This document shows positions 22,668 through 32,114 of a stretch of 64,000 bases of DNA, one piece after another. Each line of letters starts with the position of its first letter. Position 1 is the first letter of the stretch. The DNA is taken from contig DJVI01000018.1 in assembly GCA_002441125.1 (NCBI GenBank), forward strand, positions 1 through 64,000. Reading direction: 5' to 3'. The notes under the pieces were generated by a model. The model was given only the letters and a program-made list of their open reading frames with translations. It had not been told where the DNA came from and searched no databases. The translations under genes were made by a program, and so were the position numbers. The stretch comes from Caldifarciminota bacterium UBA6260. Lineage in GTDB: Bacteria > Hydrothermota > 32-111.

Positions 22668-24409
22668 TCTCTCTCCTTATCTATAAATATTCTATACTCA
22701 GGTTCACTTTTGTAAAGTTGATCATGACTGCAGCACCCCTTAGCTTTCCCTTCATCAAGAAATATAACTTTATCCATATACTTTATAGTTGCCAACCTGT
22801 GTGAAACAACTATAGTTAGTCTTTCTTTCAAAAATTCTTCAAGTGATTCCCAGAGTTTTTTCTCGTTGCCAGTATCGAGTGAGGAAGTTATATCATCGAA
22901 AATCAAGATCTGTGGTTTTTTCATCAAAGCTCTCGCAATGGAAATCCTTTGCTTTTGACCACCACTCAAAGATGTCCCTCTCTGTCCCAAGATAGTTTCA
23001 TCCTTAGATGTGAACCTGTTTATCTCACCTTCCATATTAACTATATTCAAAACTTTCTCATAATAATCTTTATCATAAGTATCTACACCGAAAAGAACAT
23101 TCTCCTTTAATGTTCCAGAGAAAAGTAAAGGTTCCTGTAATACGAAACCAACATTTTCCCTATAACTTTTCAAATCCAAATCTTCAATAGGTATTCCATT
23201 TATTAGTATCTTTCCAGATTTTGGAATAAGAAAACCAGAAAGCAGATAAAGTAAAGTAGACTTTCCACAACCAACTTGCCCGACTATTATTATCTTTTCA
23301 CCTTTTTTTATTTTAAATGAAAGGTTTTCAAGAATAATATTCTTTTCATCGTAACCGAAAGAAACATCTCTAAATTCAACACTTTCTATCTTATCTATCT
23401 TTATATTATTTTTGCCGTTATAAGTTTTTACAGGATAATCTTTTAATTCTTCAAGACGGTCTATGTTTACAAAAGATTGTTTCCCGGAAACAAAAAGTTG
23501 TGGTAAATCCAAAACCGGATAGATCAGGATTGAGAGGTATGTATAGAAAGCATAAAATGTTCCTACGGAAATTTCTCCTTTTAAAACAAGCATTCCACCA
23601 TAAAGTATTACAACGATCTGTGCAATTCTATCTATATATTCATAAATCAGGTTGATCAGAGAGTTGAGTCTTATCAGATCCATTTCAGTTTTCATTCTTA
23701 TTCTTAACGCTTTTTCAAAAAACCTGTTATACTGGTTCTCTTTGTTGTATGACTTTATTATCTTTATTCCTGAAAAACTCATCTCAAGCTGGTTGTTAAT
23801 TTCACTTATAGCTTCCTGATTCATCTTGAAAGAAAGATAAAGTTTATTGCTTAACATATAGAATACTATAACCATCAAAGGAATCGGTAGAATTGAAAAT
23901 AGAGTCAATTTCCAGTTTAAGAAAAACATAACTGAAAGACAGAAAAATATCTTTGATGATGAATCGAGTGCTCTAAAAATACCTGAACAGAGAAACCAAC
24001 ATATTTTGGGAAAATCTGATAGATCATCAGTTAACCTTGTAACTATATCACCTGTTCTAAAATTGTTGAAAAACGAAAAATCTTTCTTTAAAATGTATGA
24101 AAAGTATTTCATCCTAAGTTTATGTTCAAATCTGTAATTCATAAACGCTCTAAGTGTAGGATACATTCCAGAAAATATTCTAACAATTCCAACTCCCAAA
24201 AGGAAATATACTATTCTGTAAATTTCAGCCATCGGGTTTTCAACTTTTACCTTTGAAGTCAAAATTTTATTCAGATTATCAAAAAGGATTTTAAAAATGA
24301 ATGGATAGGCAACTGTAACAAAAGTTGAAAGTAAAGTCATAAAGAAAAGGAAAAACAAAAACTTTTTTTCTTCTTTCCAGACTCGCCAGACCCATTTTAC
24401 ATGTTCCAT
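22664..24409 (-). CDS. ABC exporter half, with degenerate Walker B
   Basis: 581 residues: six membrane spans (about 1-310), then the ATPase with Walker A GQVGCGKST, signature LSGGQKQRISIARAL, Walker B ILIFDDITSSLD and H-loop VVSHRL. The catalytic Glu after Walker B is Asp, as in the degenerate subunit of heterodimeric type IV exporters (TM287/288, BmrCD). It starts 1 bp after the partner gene. The pair should pump lipids, drugs or peptides out of the inner membrane. Confidence 0.9.
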   Translation of the reverse strand: MEHVKWVWRVWKEEKKFLFFLFFMTLLSTFVTVAYPFIFKILFDNLNKILTSKVKVENPMAEIYRIVYFLLGVGIVRIFSGMYPTLRAFMNYRFEHKLRMKYFSYILKKDFSFFNNFRTGDIVTRLTDDLSDFPKICWFLCSGIFRALDSSSKIFFCLSVMFFLNWKLTLFSILPIPLMVIVFYMLSNKLYLSFKMNQEAISEINNQLEMSFSGIKIIKSYNKENQYNRFFEKALRIRMKTEMDLIRLNSLINLIYEYIDRIAQIVVILYGGMLVLKGEISVGTFYAFYTYLSILIYPVLDLPQLFVSGKQSFVNIDRLEELKDYPVKTYNGKNNIKIDKIESVEFRDVSFGYDEKNIILENLSFKIKKGEKIIIVGQVGCGKSTLLYLLSGFLIPKSGKILINGIPIEDLDLKSYRENVGFVLQEPLLFSGTLKENVLFGVDTYDKDYYEKVLNIVNMEGEINRFTSKDETILGQRGTSLSGGQKQRISIARALMKKPQILIFDDITSSLDTGNEKKLWESLEEFLKERLTIVVSHRLATIKYMDKVIFLDEGKAKGCCSHDQLYKSEPEYRIFIDKERE

Positions 24410-24410
24410 A

Positions 24411-26150
24411 TCATTCCTTCAAAATATGTTGTGAAACTATTTTCCTATACTCTTCGGAGGTTTCAATTAACTGGTTATGTGTCCCTGATGCTATTATCCC
24501 TCCATCATCGAAAAGAAAAATTTTGTCACAGTTTATTACTGTTAATAATCTATGTGCTATTATTATTGAAGTTTTATTTTCAAGTATTCTATCAAGAGCA
24601 TCAATTATCTTTTGTTCAGTCATTTCATCGATAGATGATGTTGCTTCATCCATAATAACAACCGATGCTTTTGAAAAAACGAGAACCCTTGCAAGGTTTA
24701 TTAACTGTTTTTCACCAGATGAAATGTTTCTCCCCTTCTCTTTTATCTCTCTGTATATCCCAAACTCATTGTAAAGTAAACTATCACCGTAAACATCTTT
24801 AACAGATCTTTTTACAACTTCTTCAGATATTTTTTCATCATACAATCTCACATTCTCAAGAACATCGCCTGGAAAAATAATCCCTTCCTGAGGTATGTAA
24901 GAAAAAAGTTCTCTCAAAGATTTTAGCTCATACTCTCTGAGTTCCACTCCATCTATTAATATTTTCCCTTTATAATCTTTGTAAAATCCAAGTAGTAGAT
25001 TTGCAGTTGTTGTCTTCCCGCTCCCAGAAGGTCCAACGAAAGCAACTTTTTCTCCCTTCTTTATTTTGAAAGAAAGATTTTTCAAAACACTCTCTCCCTC
25101 TTTATAAGAGAAAGAAACATTTTCAAAAACTATATCCCTTTCAAGTCCAAAAATTTTTTTAACACCAGATGAGGTGCTTTCATCATCATTTTCCATAATG
25201 TTAAAAATCCTTTGGAGTGAAACAAACGCTCTCTGAAACATGTTGAAGTTTTCAGCTATCTGCATCATTGGCTCGAAAAGTCTCAATCCGTACTGAATGA
25301 AGATCACGAGTGTTCCAAGTGTTAAAACTCCAGAAATTATTTTAGGTGAAACCAAAAGGATAACTATTATTATAAACAGAGTTTCTACAAAAAATGTCTG
25401 CAAACTCCAAAAGGAGTACTCGATAAAAGATGTTTTAGTTTCAACATTGAATTTTTCTTTCGATTTATTTTCAACAGTTTTTTTTATTTTTTCTTCCCTG
25501 TTGAAAAGCTGTATAACCATCATACCTTGTGTGAATTCTGTAAGCTGTGCGGAAAGTTCAGCGTAAAGTTCCCTAACCTTTTTGAAAAATTTTGTCAGAT
25601 ACTTTATAAGAAGTAAAGAAAGAACAAAAACGAAACTCAAAGGTATCAGAAGTATCAATGTTATAAAACTGTTTTTCATTAGAAGAACAACTATCATCCC
25701 AACAAAGAAAAGGATATTACCAAAAATCATAATCATCTGGTTAGAAAAAAGTTGCTTCACCCTCTCCCCATCACTCTCTACTCTCGCTATCAACTCACCT
25801 ACTTTTTTTGTATCAAAAAATTTAACAGGGAGTTTCAACATGTGTGAAAAAAGATCCATCTTCAACCTTGTTATAAGGTTTAATCCAAGTTTTGCGAATA
25901 TTATATTCTGAATGTATGTCAAAAAACCTGACAACAGAATAACGATAACAAAGATCAAAGAAAATTTTAAAAGATCTTTTGTACTCCCTGAAGGTATAGT
26001 CTTATCAACTATATGTGCTAATATTAAAGGATCTATAAGCCTTGAAATTGAAATCAATATAGTTATCATCAATCCAAGGATAAAGAATATTTTCTCTTTT
26101 TTTATATAAAAGAAAACCTTTGCAAAATATGTTACTTTGTTTTTAGCCAT
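24411..26150 (-). CDS. ABC exporter half, with canonical Walker B and degenerate signature
   Basis: 579 residues: six membrane spans, then Walker A GPSGSGKTT, signature ISSGEKQLINLARVL (not LSGGQ), Walker B VVIMDEATSSID and H-loop IIAHRL. The complementary defects (Asp for Glu in the partner, altered signature here) leave one consensus and one degenerate ATP site, the hallmark of heterodimeric exporters. It leads a three-gene operon with the partner and the VOC protein. Confidence 0.9.
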   Translation of the reverse strand: MAKNKVTYFAKVFFYIKKEKIFFILGLMITILISISRLIDPLILAHIVDKTIPSGSTKDLLKFSLIFVIVILLSGFLTYIQNIIFAKLGLNLITRLKMDLFSHMLKLPVKFFDTKKVGELIARVESDGERVKQLFSNQMIMIFGNILFFVGMIVVLLMKNSFITLILLIPLSFVFVLSLLLIKYLTKFFKKVRELYAELSAQLTEFTQGMMVIQLFNREEKIKKTVENKSKEKFNVETKTSFIEYSFWSLQTFFVETLFIIIVILLVSPKIISGVLTLGTLVIFIQYGLRLFEPMMQIAENFNMFQRAFVSLQRIFNIMENDDESTSSGVKKIFGLERDIVFENVSFSYKEGESVLKNLSFKIKKGEKVAFVGPSGSGKTTTANLLLGFYKDYKGKILIDGVELREYELKSLRELFSYIPQEGIIFPGDVLENVRLYDEKISEEVVKRSVKDVYGDSLLYNEFGIYREIKEKGRNISSGEKQLINLARVLVFSKASVVIMDEATSSIDEMTEQKIIDALDRILENKTSIIIAHRLLTVINCDKIFLFDDGGIIASGTHNQLIETSEEYRKIVSQHILKE

Positions 26151-26323
26151 TATAACATTATATTAACAATAGTTAATTTTACAATCGATTTGATTTTATT
26201 ACTTTTTGAGCCTAAAATTCTAAAAGAGATTTTATATTCAAATATTTTTTAAAGAAAATGTTAATATGTATTGATAATAAAAATTTTAGTGATAAAATCA
26301 AATCGCTAAAAAAAGGAGTTAAT

Positions 26324-27058
26324 ATGAAAAAATTTTCCCTCTTTCTTATTGCAATTTTTGCAATCATTTTTTATGCTGAAACTTCTGATGAAATTTTAAA
26401 AAAGATTGAAGCAAAATACTCTTCCTATTCTGATGTAAAAAGTATAGATGCAATCTATAAGAGTATTTTTTATAATAACGATGCTAAAGTTCCAATGACA
26501 ATGAAAATATTCGTCAAGGATAAAAAGATGAAGTTAGAAATAATTCCAGATTCATCTGAAATAAATGAAGTTCAACAGATGGCAACTACTATAATAAATG
26601 ATGGGGAAAATATTTTTCTCGTAAATCCAATTGTAGGAAAGATTAAATTGTCAGAAGAAGAAAAAAGTAATTACAATCAGGATAAAGGAGTTTTATGGTG
26701 GAAACAACTTAACGATGAATACGATTACCTTTACGAAAAGGATAACTCTTATATCTTCCAACATAAAAAAACAAAAGCACTCTTGTTCATAGGTAAAGAG
26801 AACCTATTCCCTTCAAAATATATCGATTATCAGAATGATGAAAAGGATACAGTTATCATGACTTTTTCAGACTATAAAATTGTAGATAAAGAAAGGTATA
26901 TGCCTTTTAAAATTGAAGCGAATTCGAAAGGTAAAAAAATTATGGAAATGAACATCGATAAGATAAAATTCAACACCCAAATAGATGATTCACTTTTTGA
27001 AGTAAAAACAGGAAAAGCAACGGATATAAACGACCTACTTAAAAAGTTTTCACAATGA
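26324..27058 (+). CDS. LolA-like outer-membrane lipoprotein carrier / sorting protein
   Basis: 244 residues from an ATG with AGGAG; the frame opens at 26258 but lacks a binding site there. Signal peptide KKFSLFLIAIFAIIFYA, then the LolA/LolB-like fold: SDEILKKIEAKYSSYSDVKSIDAIYKS, later MKIFVKDKKMKLEI and KPS-like strands, ending IDKIKFNTQIDDSLFEV. It probably moves lipoproteins or binds lipids in the periplasm. This supports a diderm host. It converges with, and overlaps by 9 bp, the next gene on the other strand. Confidence 0.75.
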   Translation: MKKFSLFLIAIFAIIFYAETSDEILKKIEAKYSSYSDVKSIDAIYKSIFYNNDAKVPMTMKIFVKDKKMKLEIIPDSSEINEVQQMATTIINDGENIFLVNPIVGKIKLSEEEKSNYNQDKGVLWWKQLNDEYDYLYEKDNSYIFQHKKTKALLFIGKENLFPSKYIDYQNDEKDTVIMTFSDYKIVDKERYMPFKIEANSKGKKIMEMNIDKIKFNTQIDDSLFEVKTGKATDINDLLKKFSQ

Positions 27059-27307
27059 TCCTTCTTTTCCCATTGCCTCTTCTGGGATAATTATAATAAT
27101 AAAATCTTTGTTCAACTGCATAAGTTCAGTTTTGAAAGTTCTTCCATCAGCAGTTCTAACTTCAGCATCCGTAACTGGTATAAAAGGTTTTGCGATGTTG
27201 TTTAAAAAATCTGTTAACCTTCCTCCTGGTGGTATGTGAACATAGCCCCTTATTTCTGTGTTTGTTGTGAATATAAGTGATTTCACCTTCTCCCTTTCAA
27301 ACGCCAT
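27050..27307 (-). CDS. Small conserved hypothetical protein
   Basis: 85 residues. The pattern EIRGYVHIPPGGRLTDFLNN followed by FIPVTDAEVRT looks like a conserved all-beta bacterial family (of the DUF6812 kind, from memory). No signal peptide or catalytic motif. It lies 8 bp downstream of the thioesterase and is probably co-transcribed with it; the ends overlap the convergent LolA-like gene. Confidence 0.55.
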   Translation of the reverse strand: MAFEREKVKSLIFTTNTEIRGYVHIPPGGRLTDFLNNIAKPFIPVTDAEVRTADGRTFKTELMQLNKDFIIIIIPEEAMGKEGSL

Positions 27308-27315
27308 ATGACCTC

Positions 27316-27765
27316 CTAATATGTTAAACCTTTTTTCATCTTTTCACTTCTCTGTTCACTCATAAGTATAAACTCTCCTTCACTTTCAGCATATATCTCT
27401 CCTTCTTGATCTTTTAAACACGCATAAGTTAAACTTTTATTCTCATCTACCTGTTTTACATAACTTTCAACTCTATACTTAATGTTAGCTTTTACAGGTT
27501 TTAAAAAATTAACTTTGATAGTTTTGGTTAAAGCCATCCTGAGAGTAACTTCAATATTTGCCCATGCCATAGACTCATCAAGGGCTGTTGTTATTATCCC
27601 CCCATGTATTATGTTATCGTAACCTATAAAATGTTTCTCAAAAATTACATCTGCAAAAACCATTTTTTTCTCTTCATCAAAGAAAAATGTGATTTTTAAA
27701 CCTAAAGGATTTTTTTGTCCACATGCGATACAACCTTCAAAATGTGGTAACTTTTTAACAGACAT
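27316..27765 (-). CDS. PaaI-like hotdog-fold thioesterase
   Basis: 149 residues from the ATG at 27765 (GAGGTG 6 nt upstream); an in-frame ATG at 27798 lacks a binding site. EGCIACGQKNPLGLKI is the usual N-terminal Cys-containing segment, and IIHGGIITTALDESMAWA is the hotdog helix with the catalytic-type Asp/Glu. It should hydrolyse an acyl-CoA thioester. It overlaps the nitrilase-family gene by 11 bp. Confidence 0.8.
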   Translation of the reverse strand: MSVKKLPHFEGCIACGQKNPLGLKITFFFDEEKKMVFADVIFEKHFIGYDNIIHGGIITTALDESMAWANIEVTLRMALTKTIKVNFLKPVKANIKYRVESYVKQVDENKSLTYACLKDQEGEIYAESEGEFILMSEQRSEKMKKGLTY

Positions 27766-28543
27766 AATATTCACCTCTTCTATCTTTAAAAAGGTCATTC
27801 ATTTCATTTATCTTTTTATTCTTTGCTTTTTCTAAATCAATATCTGTTATAAAAACTTCTTCAGTTAAACTTTTCGCCCTATGGATTATTTTGCCATCAA
27901 AAGAAACTATCTGACTTTTACCTGTAAAATTATATCCACCTTCTCTTCCTATTCTGTTTGATGTTATAGAAAAAACTCTATTCTCAATTGACCTTGTTAT
28001 CATAGCATCCTGACAATATGGCATAACAAGGTTTGATGGGTGTAATATAAGCTGGGCACCTTTCAAAGCGAGTGTTCTCGCTGATTCTGGAAAGAACCAA
28101 TCGAAACATATCATCATACCAACTTTTATATTTTTTAACTTTACAACAAAGAAACCAGTATCACCACTATCAAAAAGATTTTTCTCTTTGAAAAACAGAT
28201 GCGTCTTTCTGTAAACAAACCTTTTACCTTCAAAAGTTATCATCATTGATGAATTGTAGATTTTTTCTCCATCCTTTTCAGAAAAACCAAAAACTATATT
28301 CTTGAAACCATCTTTGCATAACTTTTCAAGAGTATCAAAAATCTCATCATCCTTTTGGAAAGATATCTTTTTTAGATCCTTTCTATTATCAAAATAGTAA
28401 CCTGTTGTTGAGAGTTCAGGAAAAACGAGAATATCAAAACTGTTTTCCTTTGTTATCTTTTCAATCTTTTCAATGTTTTTTTCAACATCTTTATGGTTTA
28501 TTTTTATCTGTGAAAAACCAACTCTATATTGACATCTATCCAT
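27755..28543 (-). CDS. Carbon-nitrogen hydrolase (nitrilase superfamily)
   Basis: 262 residues with the Glu-Lys-Cys triad: E43 (FPELSTTGY), the Lys in YRKTHLF (about 133) and Cys in MMICFDWFFPES (about 165). It hydrolyses an amide or nitrile bond; omega-amidase or carbamoylase-like activity is possible. It overlaps the thioesterase downstream and is divergent from the sirtuin with only 22 bp between the two starts, so each promoter reaches into the other gene. Confidence 0.85.
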   Translation of the reverse strand: MDRCQYRVGFSQIKINHKDVEKNIEKIEKITKENSFDILVFPELSTTGYYFDNRKDLKKISFQKDDEIFDTLEKLCKDGFKNIVFGFSEKDGEKIYNSSMMITFEGKRFVYRKTHLFFKEKNLFDSGDTGFFVVKLKNIKVGMMICFDWFFPESARTLALKGAQLILHPSNLVMPYCQDAMITRSIENRVFSITSNRIGREGGYNFTGKSQIVSFDGKIIHRAKSLTEEVFITDIDLEKAKNKKINEMNDLFKDRRGEYYVC

Positions 28544-28557
28544 ATAGTTTATATTAT
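28529..28557 (+). promoter_or_regulatory. Promoter of the sirtuin gene
   Basis: TTGACA (28529-28534), 17-bp spacer, TATTAT (28552-28557), then 8 nt to the ATG at 28566. The -35 lies inside the start of the divergent nitrilase gene. Only a weak AAGGT precedes the ATG, so a very short or absent leader is likely. Confidence 0.6.
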
Positions 28558-28565
28558 AGTAAGGT

Positions 28566-29270
28566 ATGAAATTTTCAATAGGAAGAGATGATACTGTTTT
28601 TATTTTAACAGGTGCCGGAATAAGTGCTGAGAGTGGACTCTCAACATTTAGAGATTCGGGTGGATTATGGGATAGATACAGAGTAGAGGATGTAGCGACA
28701 CCTGAAGCATTTCAAAAGGATCCAGAACTTGTATGGGAATTTTATTCCAAAAGAAGAAAAGAGTTAAAAAATGTTTATCCCAACAAAGCTCACATCTCAA
28801 TAGCTGATTTTCAAAAAAAACATCCAAAAACATATTTGGTAACACAAAATGTTGATAATCTTCACGAAAGGGCTGGTTCAACAAATGTTATACATATGCA
28901 TGGTTCCTTAACAAGAATAAGATGTACAAGATGTAACTATCTTGAGGAACATCTTGAAGATATAGTTGGAATACCGAAATGCAAAGAGTGTGGAAACATA
29001 TTAAGACCTGATGTTGTGTGGTTCGGAGAGATCCCTTACTTTTTAAATCAGATATATGAACTACTCTCGAAAACGAAACTTTTTATAGGGATAGGAACAA
29101 GTGGACAAGTCTATCCAGCAGCTGCATTCGTTTCTATTGCAAAAAATTTCAAAGCTAAAACGGTATTTTTAAACAAAGAAAAAATTTATAATGAAGATAT
29201 AGATGTTTTTATCGAGGGAAACGCTTCAATAACTGTTGAAAAATTTTTATCAGATATAGAAATTTTATGA
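28566..29270 (+). CDS. cobB: Sir2-family NAD-dependent protein deacylase
   Basis: 234 residues. NAD-binding FILTGAGISAESGLSTFR, catalytic NVDNLHERAG then HMHGS, and a zinc site CTRC...CKEC. WEFYSKRRKEL carries the Tyr and Arg found in class III sirtuins (SIRT5, CobB), which remove succinyl or malonyl groups, so desuccinylase activity is likely. It overlaps the next gene by ATGA. Confidence 0.9.
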   Translation: MKFSIGRDDTVFILTGAGISAESGLSTFRDSGGLWDRYRVEDVATPEAFQKDPELVWEFYSKRRKELKNVYPNKAHISIADFQKKHPKTYLVTQNVDNLHERAGSTNVIHMHGSLTRIRCTRCNYLEEHLEDIVGIPKCKECGNILRPDVVWFGEIPYFLNQIYELLSKTKLFIGIGTSGQVYPAAAFVSIAKNFKAKTVFLNKEKIYNEDIDVFIEGNASITVEKFLSDIEIL

Positions 29271-32071
29271 TAAAAAAAATCATCATTTCATCAATAATTT
29301 TTGTGGCAACGATAATATCATCCCAGACATTGAATCTGAGAGTTTTCACAGATCTAACAAACACTTACATCTATTCTTCAAAACACTTCAACTTCATCTA
29401 TAAAAAAGATTTGTCAAACGAAATTGAAAATATAGTAAAGATAAGCGAAGGGGTCTATGATACTTTGAAAACTATCATGAAAAGTGAACCTCCAAGCAGG
29501 ATAAATCTTTTGATAACAGACCAATCGGATGTACCTAACGGATTTTCAACTCCTATATTGAATCCTACAGTAAATATTTACCTCGCAAATCCAGACCCAA
29601 CATTTATAACTAAACATGAAAACTGGGTTGAGTATGTTCTTATACATGAACTTACTCACACTTTCCATCTGACGAAAACTAAACCAAAAATTTTAAGTGA
29701 AACAAAAAATTCTTGTTTGTATCTACCTTCTGTAGCACAGCCAATGTATTTTCTTGAAGGTTATACAGTTTACAACGAATCTTCAATAAAGAGCGGGAGA
29801 TTGAAAGATACAAATTTTGAAGCGATTCTGAGAACCTTTTTCCTTGAAAACAAGAGACCTTCACTTGATAGAGCGGTATCCTATTTTGATTCAGAATATC
29901 CTTTTGGGATGTTGCCTTATATATATGGTCCATACATTTTTGATAAAATGAAAGAGATTTCCAAAAATGATCTATCCTATATAACACAGTTAGATCCATT
30001 TACATGTCTTCCCTTTCATATATTCTTTCCTGACATATTTTTCCTTATGAAAAACTCTCATCTACCTTCAACACTGCTTAATCTTGTTTATAAAGATGTA
30101 GAAGAAAAGACAGAAAAGATGAAGAAAAATTACTTTTTTAATGAAAGAGAAAGTATTTTTGATCGAGAGAATGAAAGGTCACTTCCAGTTTTTCACAAAG
30201 GTAAATTGTATTTCATCCAATCATATTATCATAAAAGAAATAGGATGATTGAGTATTCTAACAATAAAAAGAAAGAACTCTTTACAATATCCTATACAAC
30301 AAAATTTAAAGTGACTGACGATTTTATAATTTTTGATATGTTAGATATATATGATAACATTTCATACTTTTTTTCTATCTACATCTACGATTTTAAAAAG
30401 AAAAATATCAAAAATCTACCTTCCACTTTAAGAGGTTTCTCTCCAGAAATATATGGTGACACTTTATTTTTTATAAGAAACAAGGCAGACAAAAATTTAA
30501 TAATAATTTATTCGTTGAAAGAAGAGAAGGTAAAGGATTCAATAGAATTCCCAACAAATTATAGATTCTACTCGATTTCAACAAAGAATGGTAAAGAGCT
30601 TTTACTTTCAGTTTACAGGGAAGGTGGTTATACGGATATAATGGTTTTAGATGTAGAGAAAAGATCGGAAAAATTTTTGACAACAGACAGGGCTACAGAT
30701 TTTTCACCTAAATGGAGTGAAAAAAATAATGGTTTCTATTTTCTCTCTGACAGGGATGGCTTAAATACACTGTTCTATTTTAACTTAGATTCAAACATTG
30801 TTTACCCATCTTTTAGAACATTATACAATATTTCTGACTATGATATAGATGAAGATAATAAAACGATATATTTTCAGGATCTGACAAAGTACGGGAATAA
30901 CATATTCAAAGGGAAATTAGAAAACATTGTAGTAAATAATTATAATCTCCAAAAAGAAGAGTATAAAAATTACATACCAATATCAGAAGAAATTGTTTCC
31001 CAGATAAAAGGTCAAAGATATATTCTCCCAAAATTTTCAGGTCCAGGAACTTATTTTTTCTTACCTCTTTTTCTGCCACTTTTCAACGATTCTGCTGAAA
31101 TTGAGGATTATCTTTTTCTTTTCCCATTTTTTAATGTGAATTCTGATATATCACAATCATTCTCATTTATGACCTATGGCATATTCTCACTAACCCATAA
31201 CATAAAAGACCTTTCAAATGATATCCAGTACTACAACTTGTCACAGTTTACTTTTTCACAGTTAAAAAATGATTTACTTTTCACCTATGAAATTTATAAT
31301 GAAGGTAAAAATTCGGGTATAAAAAAATATCTCCCTGAGAATTATTCTCTTTCAGGCGCAATACTTTTCAACGATTTAAAGTTTAAAAGGTCATATTCCC
31401 TTTTACCATCTATTTCGATTTTAAAGAATGACTCTATTCAAAAAATTGGTTTCTCTTTGGATCTTGACTTTTCAAAAACGGAAAGTTCTACAAGGAGTAT
31501 AATCCCTTCGGAAGGTTTTATATTTAACACTAACCTTTATATTTCAAAAATATTGGAAAATGATTCATCCTCTTTCGATAAAGGTCTAAACATACATTTT
31601 GAAAAATTCAAATCAGCAAACTGGAGATTAACATTTTTAGGAATTTTTGAAACATTCATAACTGATAATGATTATGTAGATGTTTTTAGACCATCCTTTT
31701 ATGAAAAAATATTCTTAGGAAAAGCGAAATTAAAATACACTTATTTTGATGAAGCCAATTTAACATCCTTCTCATCGAAAAATCTTAATATACTAAAAAT
31801 CGGTTTTCTTTACACTCTTGTAAATATAAACAGAGGAATACCTATAAACATTTTTATCTCTTCGCCTATAAAATTTTCTTATTTGACTTTATCTTTAACT
31901 CATTCTGAAGGTTATTCCATAGATACCGATTTAAGATTATCATACTCTAAATTTTCAATAAATTTAGTATCCGACCTATTTGCACTCGCAACCATTGCAC
32001 CCGGAATTTTTATTTCATTCGATCATATAGTGAAAAAACCAAATTTCGGTTTAACACTTTCCCTGTTTTAA
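29267..32071 (+). CDS. Exported zinc-metalloprotease-like protein with beta-propeller and C-terminal barrel
   Basis: 934 residues. Signal peptide (IKKIIISSIIFVATIISSQ), then a peptidase MA-like domain with HELTH at 127-131 and YFLEGYTVYNES as the probable third-ligand helix. Residues about 290-560 contain propeller-like blades with D/N-rich turns (TDFSPKWSEKNNGFYFLSDRDG) as in TolB/WD40-like repeats. The last ~330 residues are beta-rich and may form an outer-membrane barrel. Joining protease, propeller and barrel in one chain suggests a surface-anchored protease. It is translationally coupled to the sirtuin (ATGA), with no obvious shared role. Confidence 0.7.
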   Translation: MIKKIIISSIIFVATIISSQTLNLRVFTDLTNTYIYSSKHFNFIYKKDLSNEIENIVKISEGVYDTLKTIMKSEPPSRINLLITDQSDVPNGFSTPILNPTVNIYLANPDPTFITKHENWVEYVLIHELTHTFHLTKTKPKILSETKNSCLYLPSVAQPMYFLEGYTVYNESSIKSGRLKDTNFEAILRTFFLENKRPSLDRAVSYFDSEYPFGMLPYIYGPYIFDKMKEISKNDLSYITQLDPFTCLPFHIFFPDIFFLMKNSHLPSTLLNLVYKDVEEKTEKMKKNYFFNERESIFDRENERSLPVFHKGKLYFIQSYYHKRNRMIEYSNNKKKELFTISYTTKFKVTDDFIIFDMLDIYDNISYFFSIYIYDFKKKNIKNLPSTLRGFSPEIYGDTLFFIRNKADKNLIIIYSLKEEKVKDSIEFPTNYRFYSISTKNGKELLLSVYREGGYTDIMVLDVEKRSEKFLTTDRATDFSPKWSEKNNGFYFLSDRDGLNTLFYFNLDSNIVYPSFRTLYNISDYDIDEDNKTIYFQDLTKYGNNIFKGKLENIVVNNYNLQKEEYKNYIPISEEIVSQIKGQRYILPKFSGPGTYFFLPLFLPLFNDSAEIEDYLFLFPFFNVNSDISQSFSFMTYGIFSLTHNIKDLSNDIQYYNLSQFTFSQLKNDLLFTYEIYNEGKNSGIKKYLPENYSLSGAILFNDLKFKRSYSLLPSISILKNDSIQKIGFSLDLDFSKTESSTRSIIPSEGFIFNTNLYISKILENDSSSFDKGLNIHFEKFKSANWRLTFLGIFETFITDNDYVDVFRPSFYEKIFLGKAKLKYTYFDEANLTSFSSKNLNILKIGFLYTLVNINRGIPINIFISSPIKFSYLTLSLTHSEGYSIDTDLRLSYSKFSINLVSDLFALATIAPGIFISFDHIVKKPNFGLTLSLF

Positions 32072-32114
32072 ATTTATTGACTTTAAATTCCAACCTGTTA
32101 ACATATAAAACATT

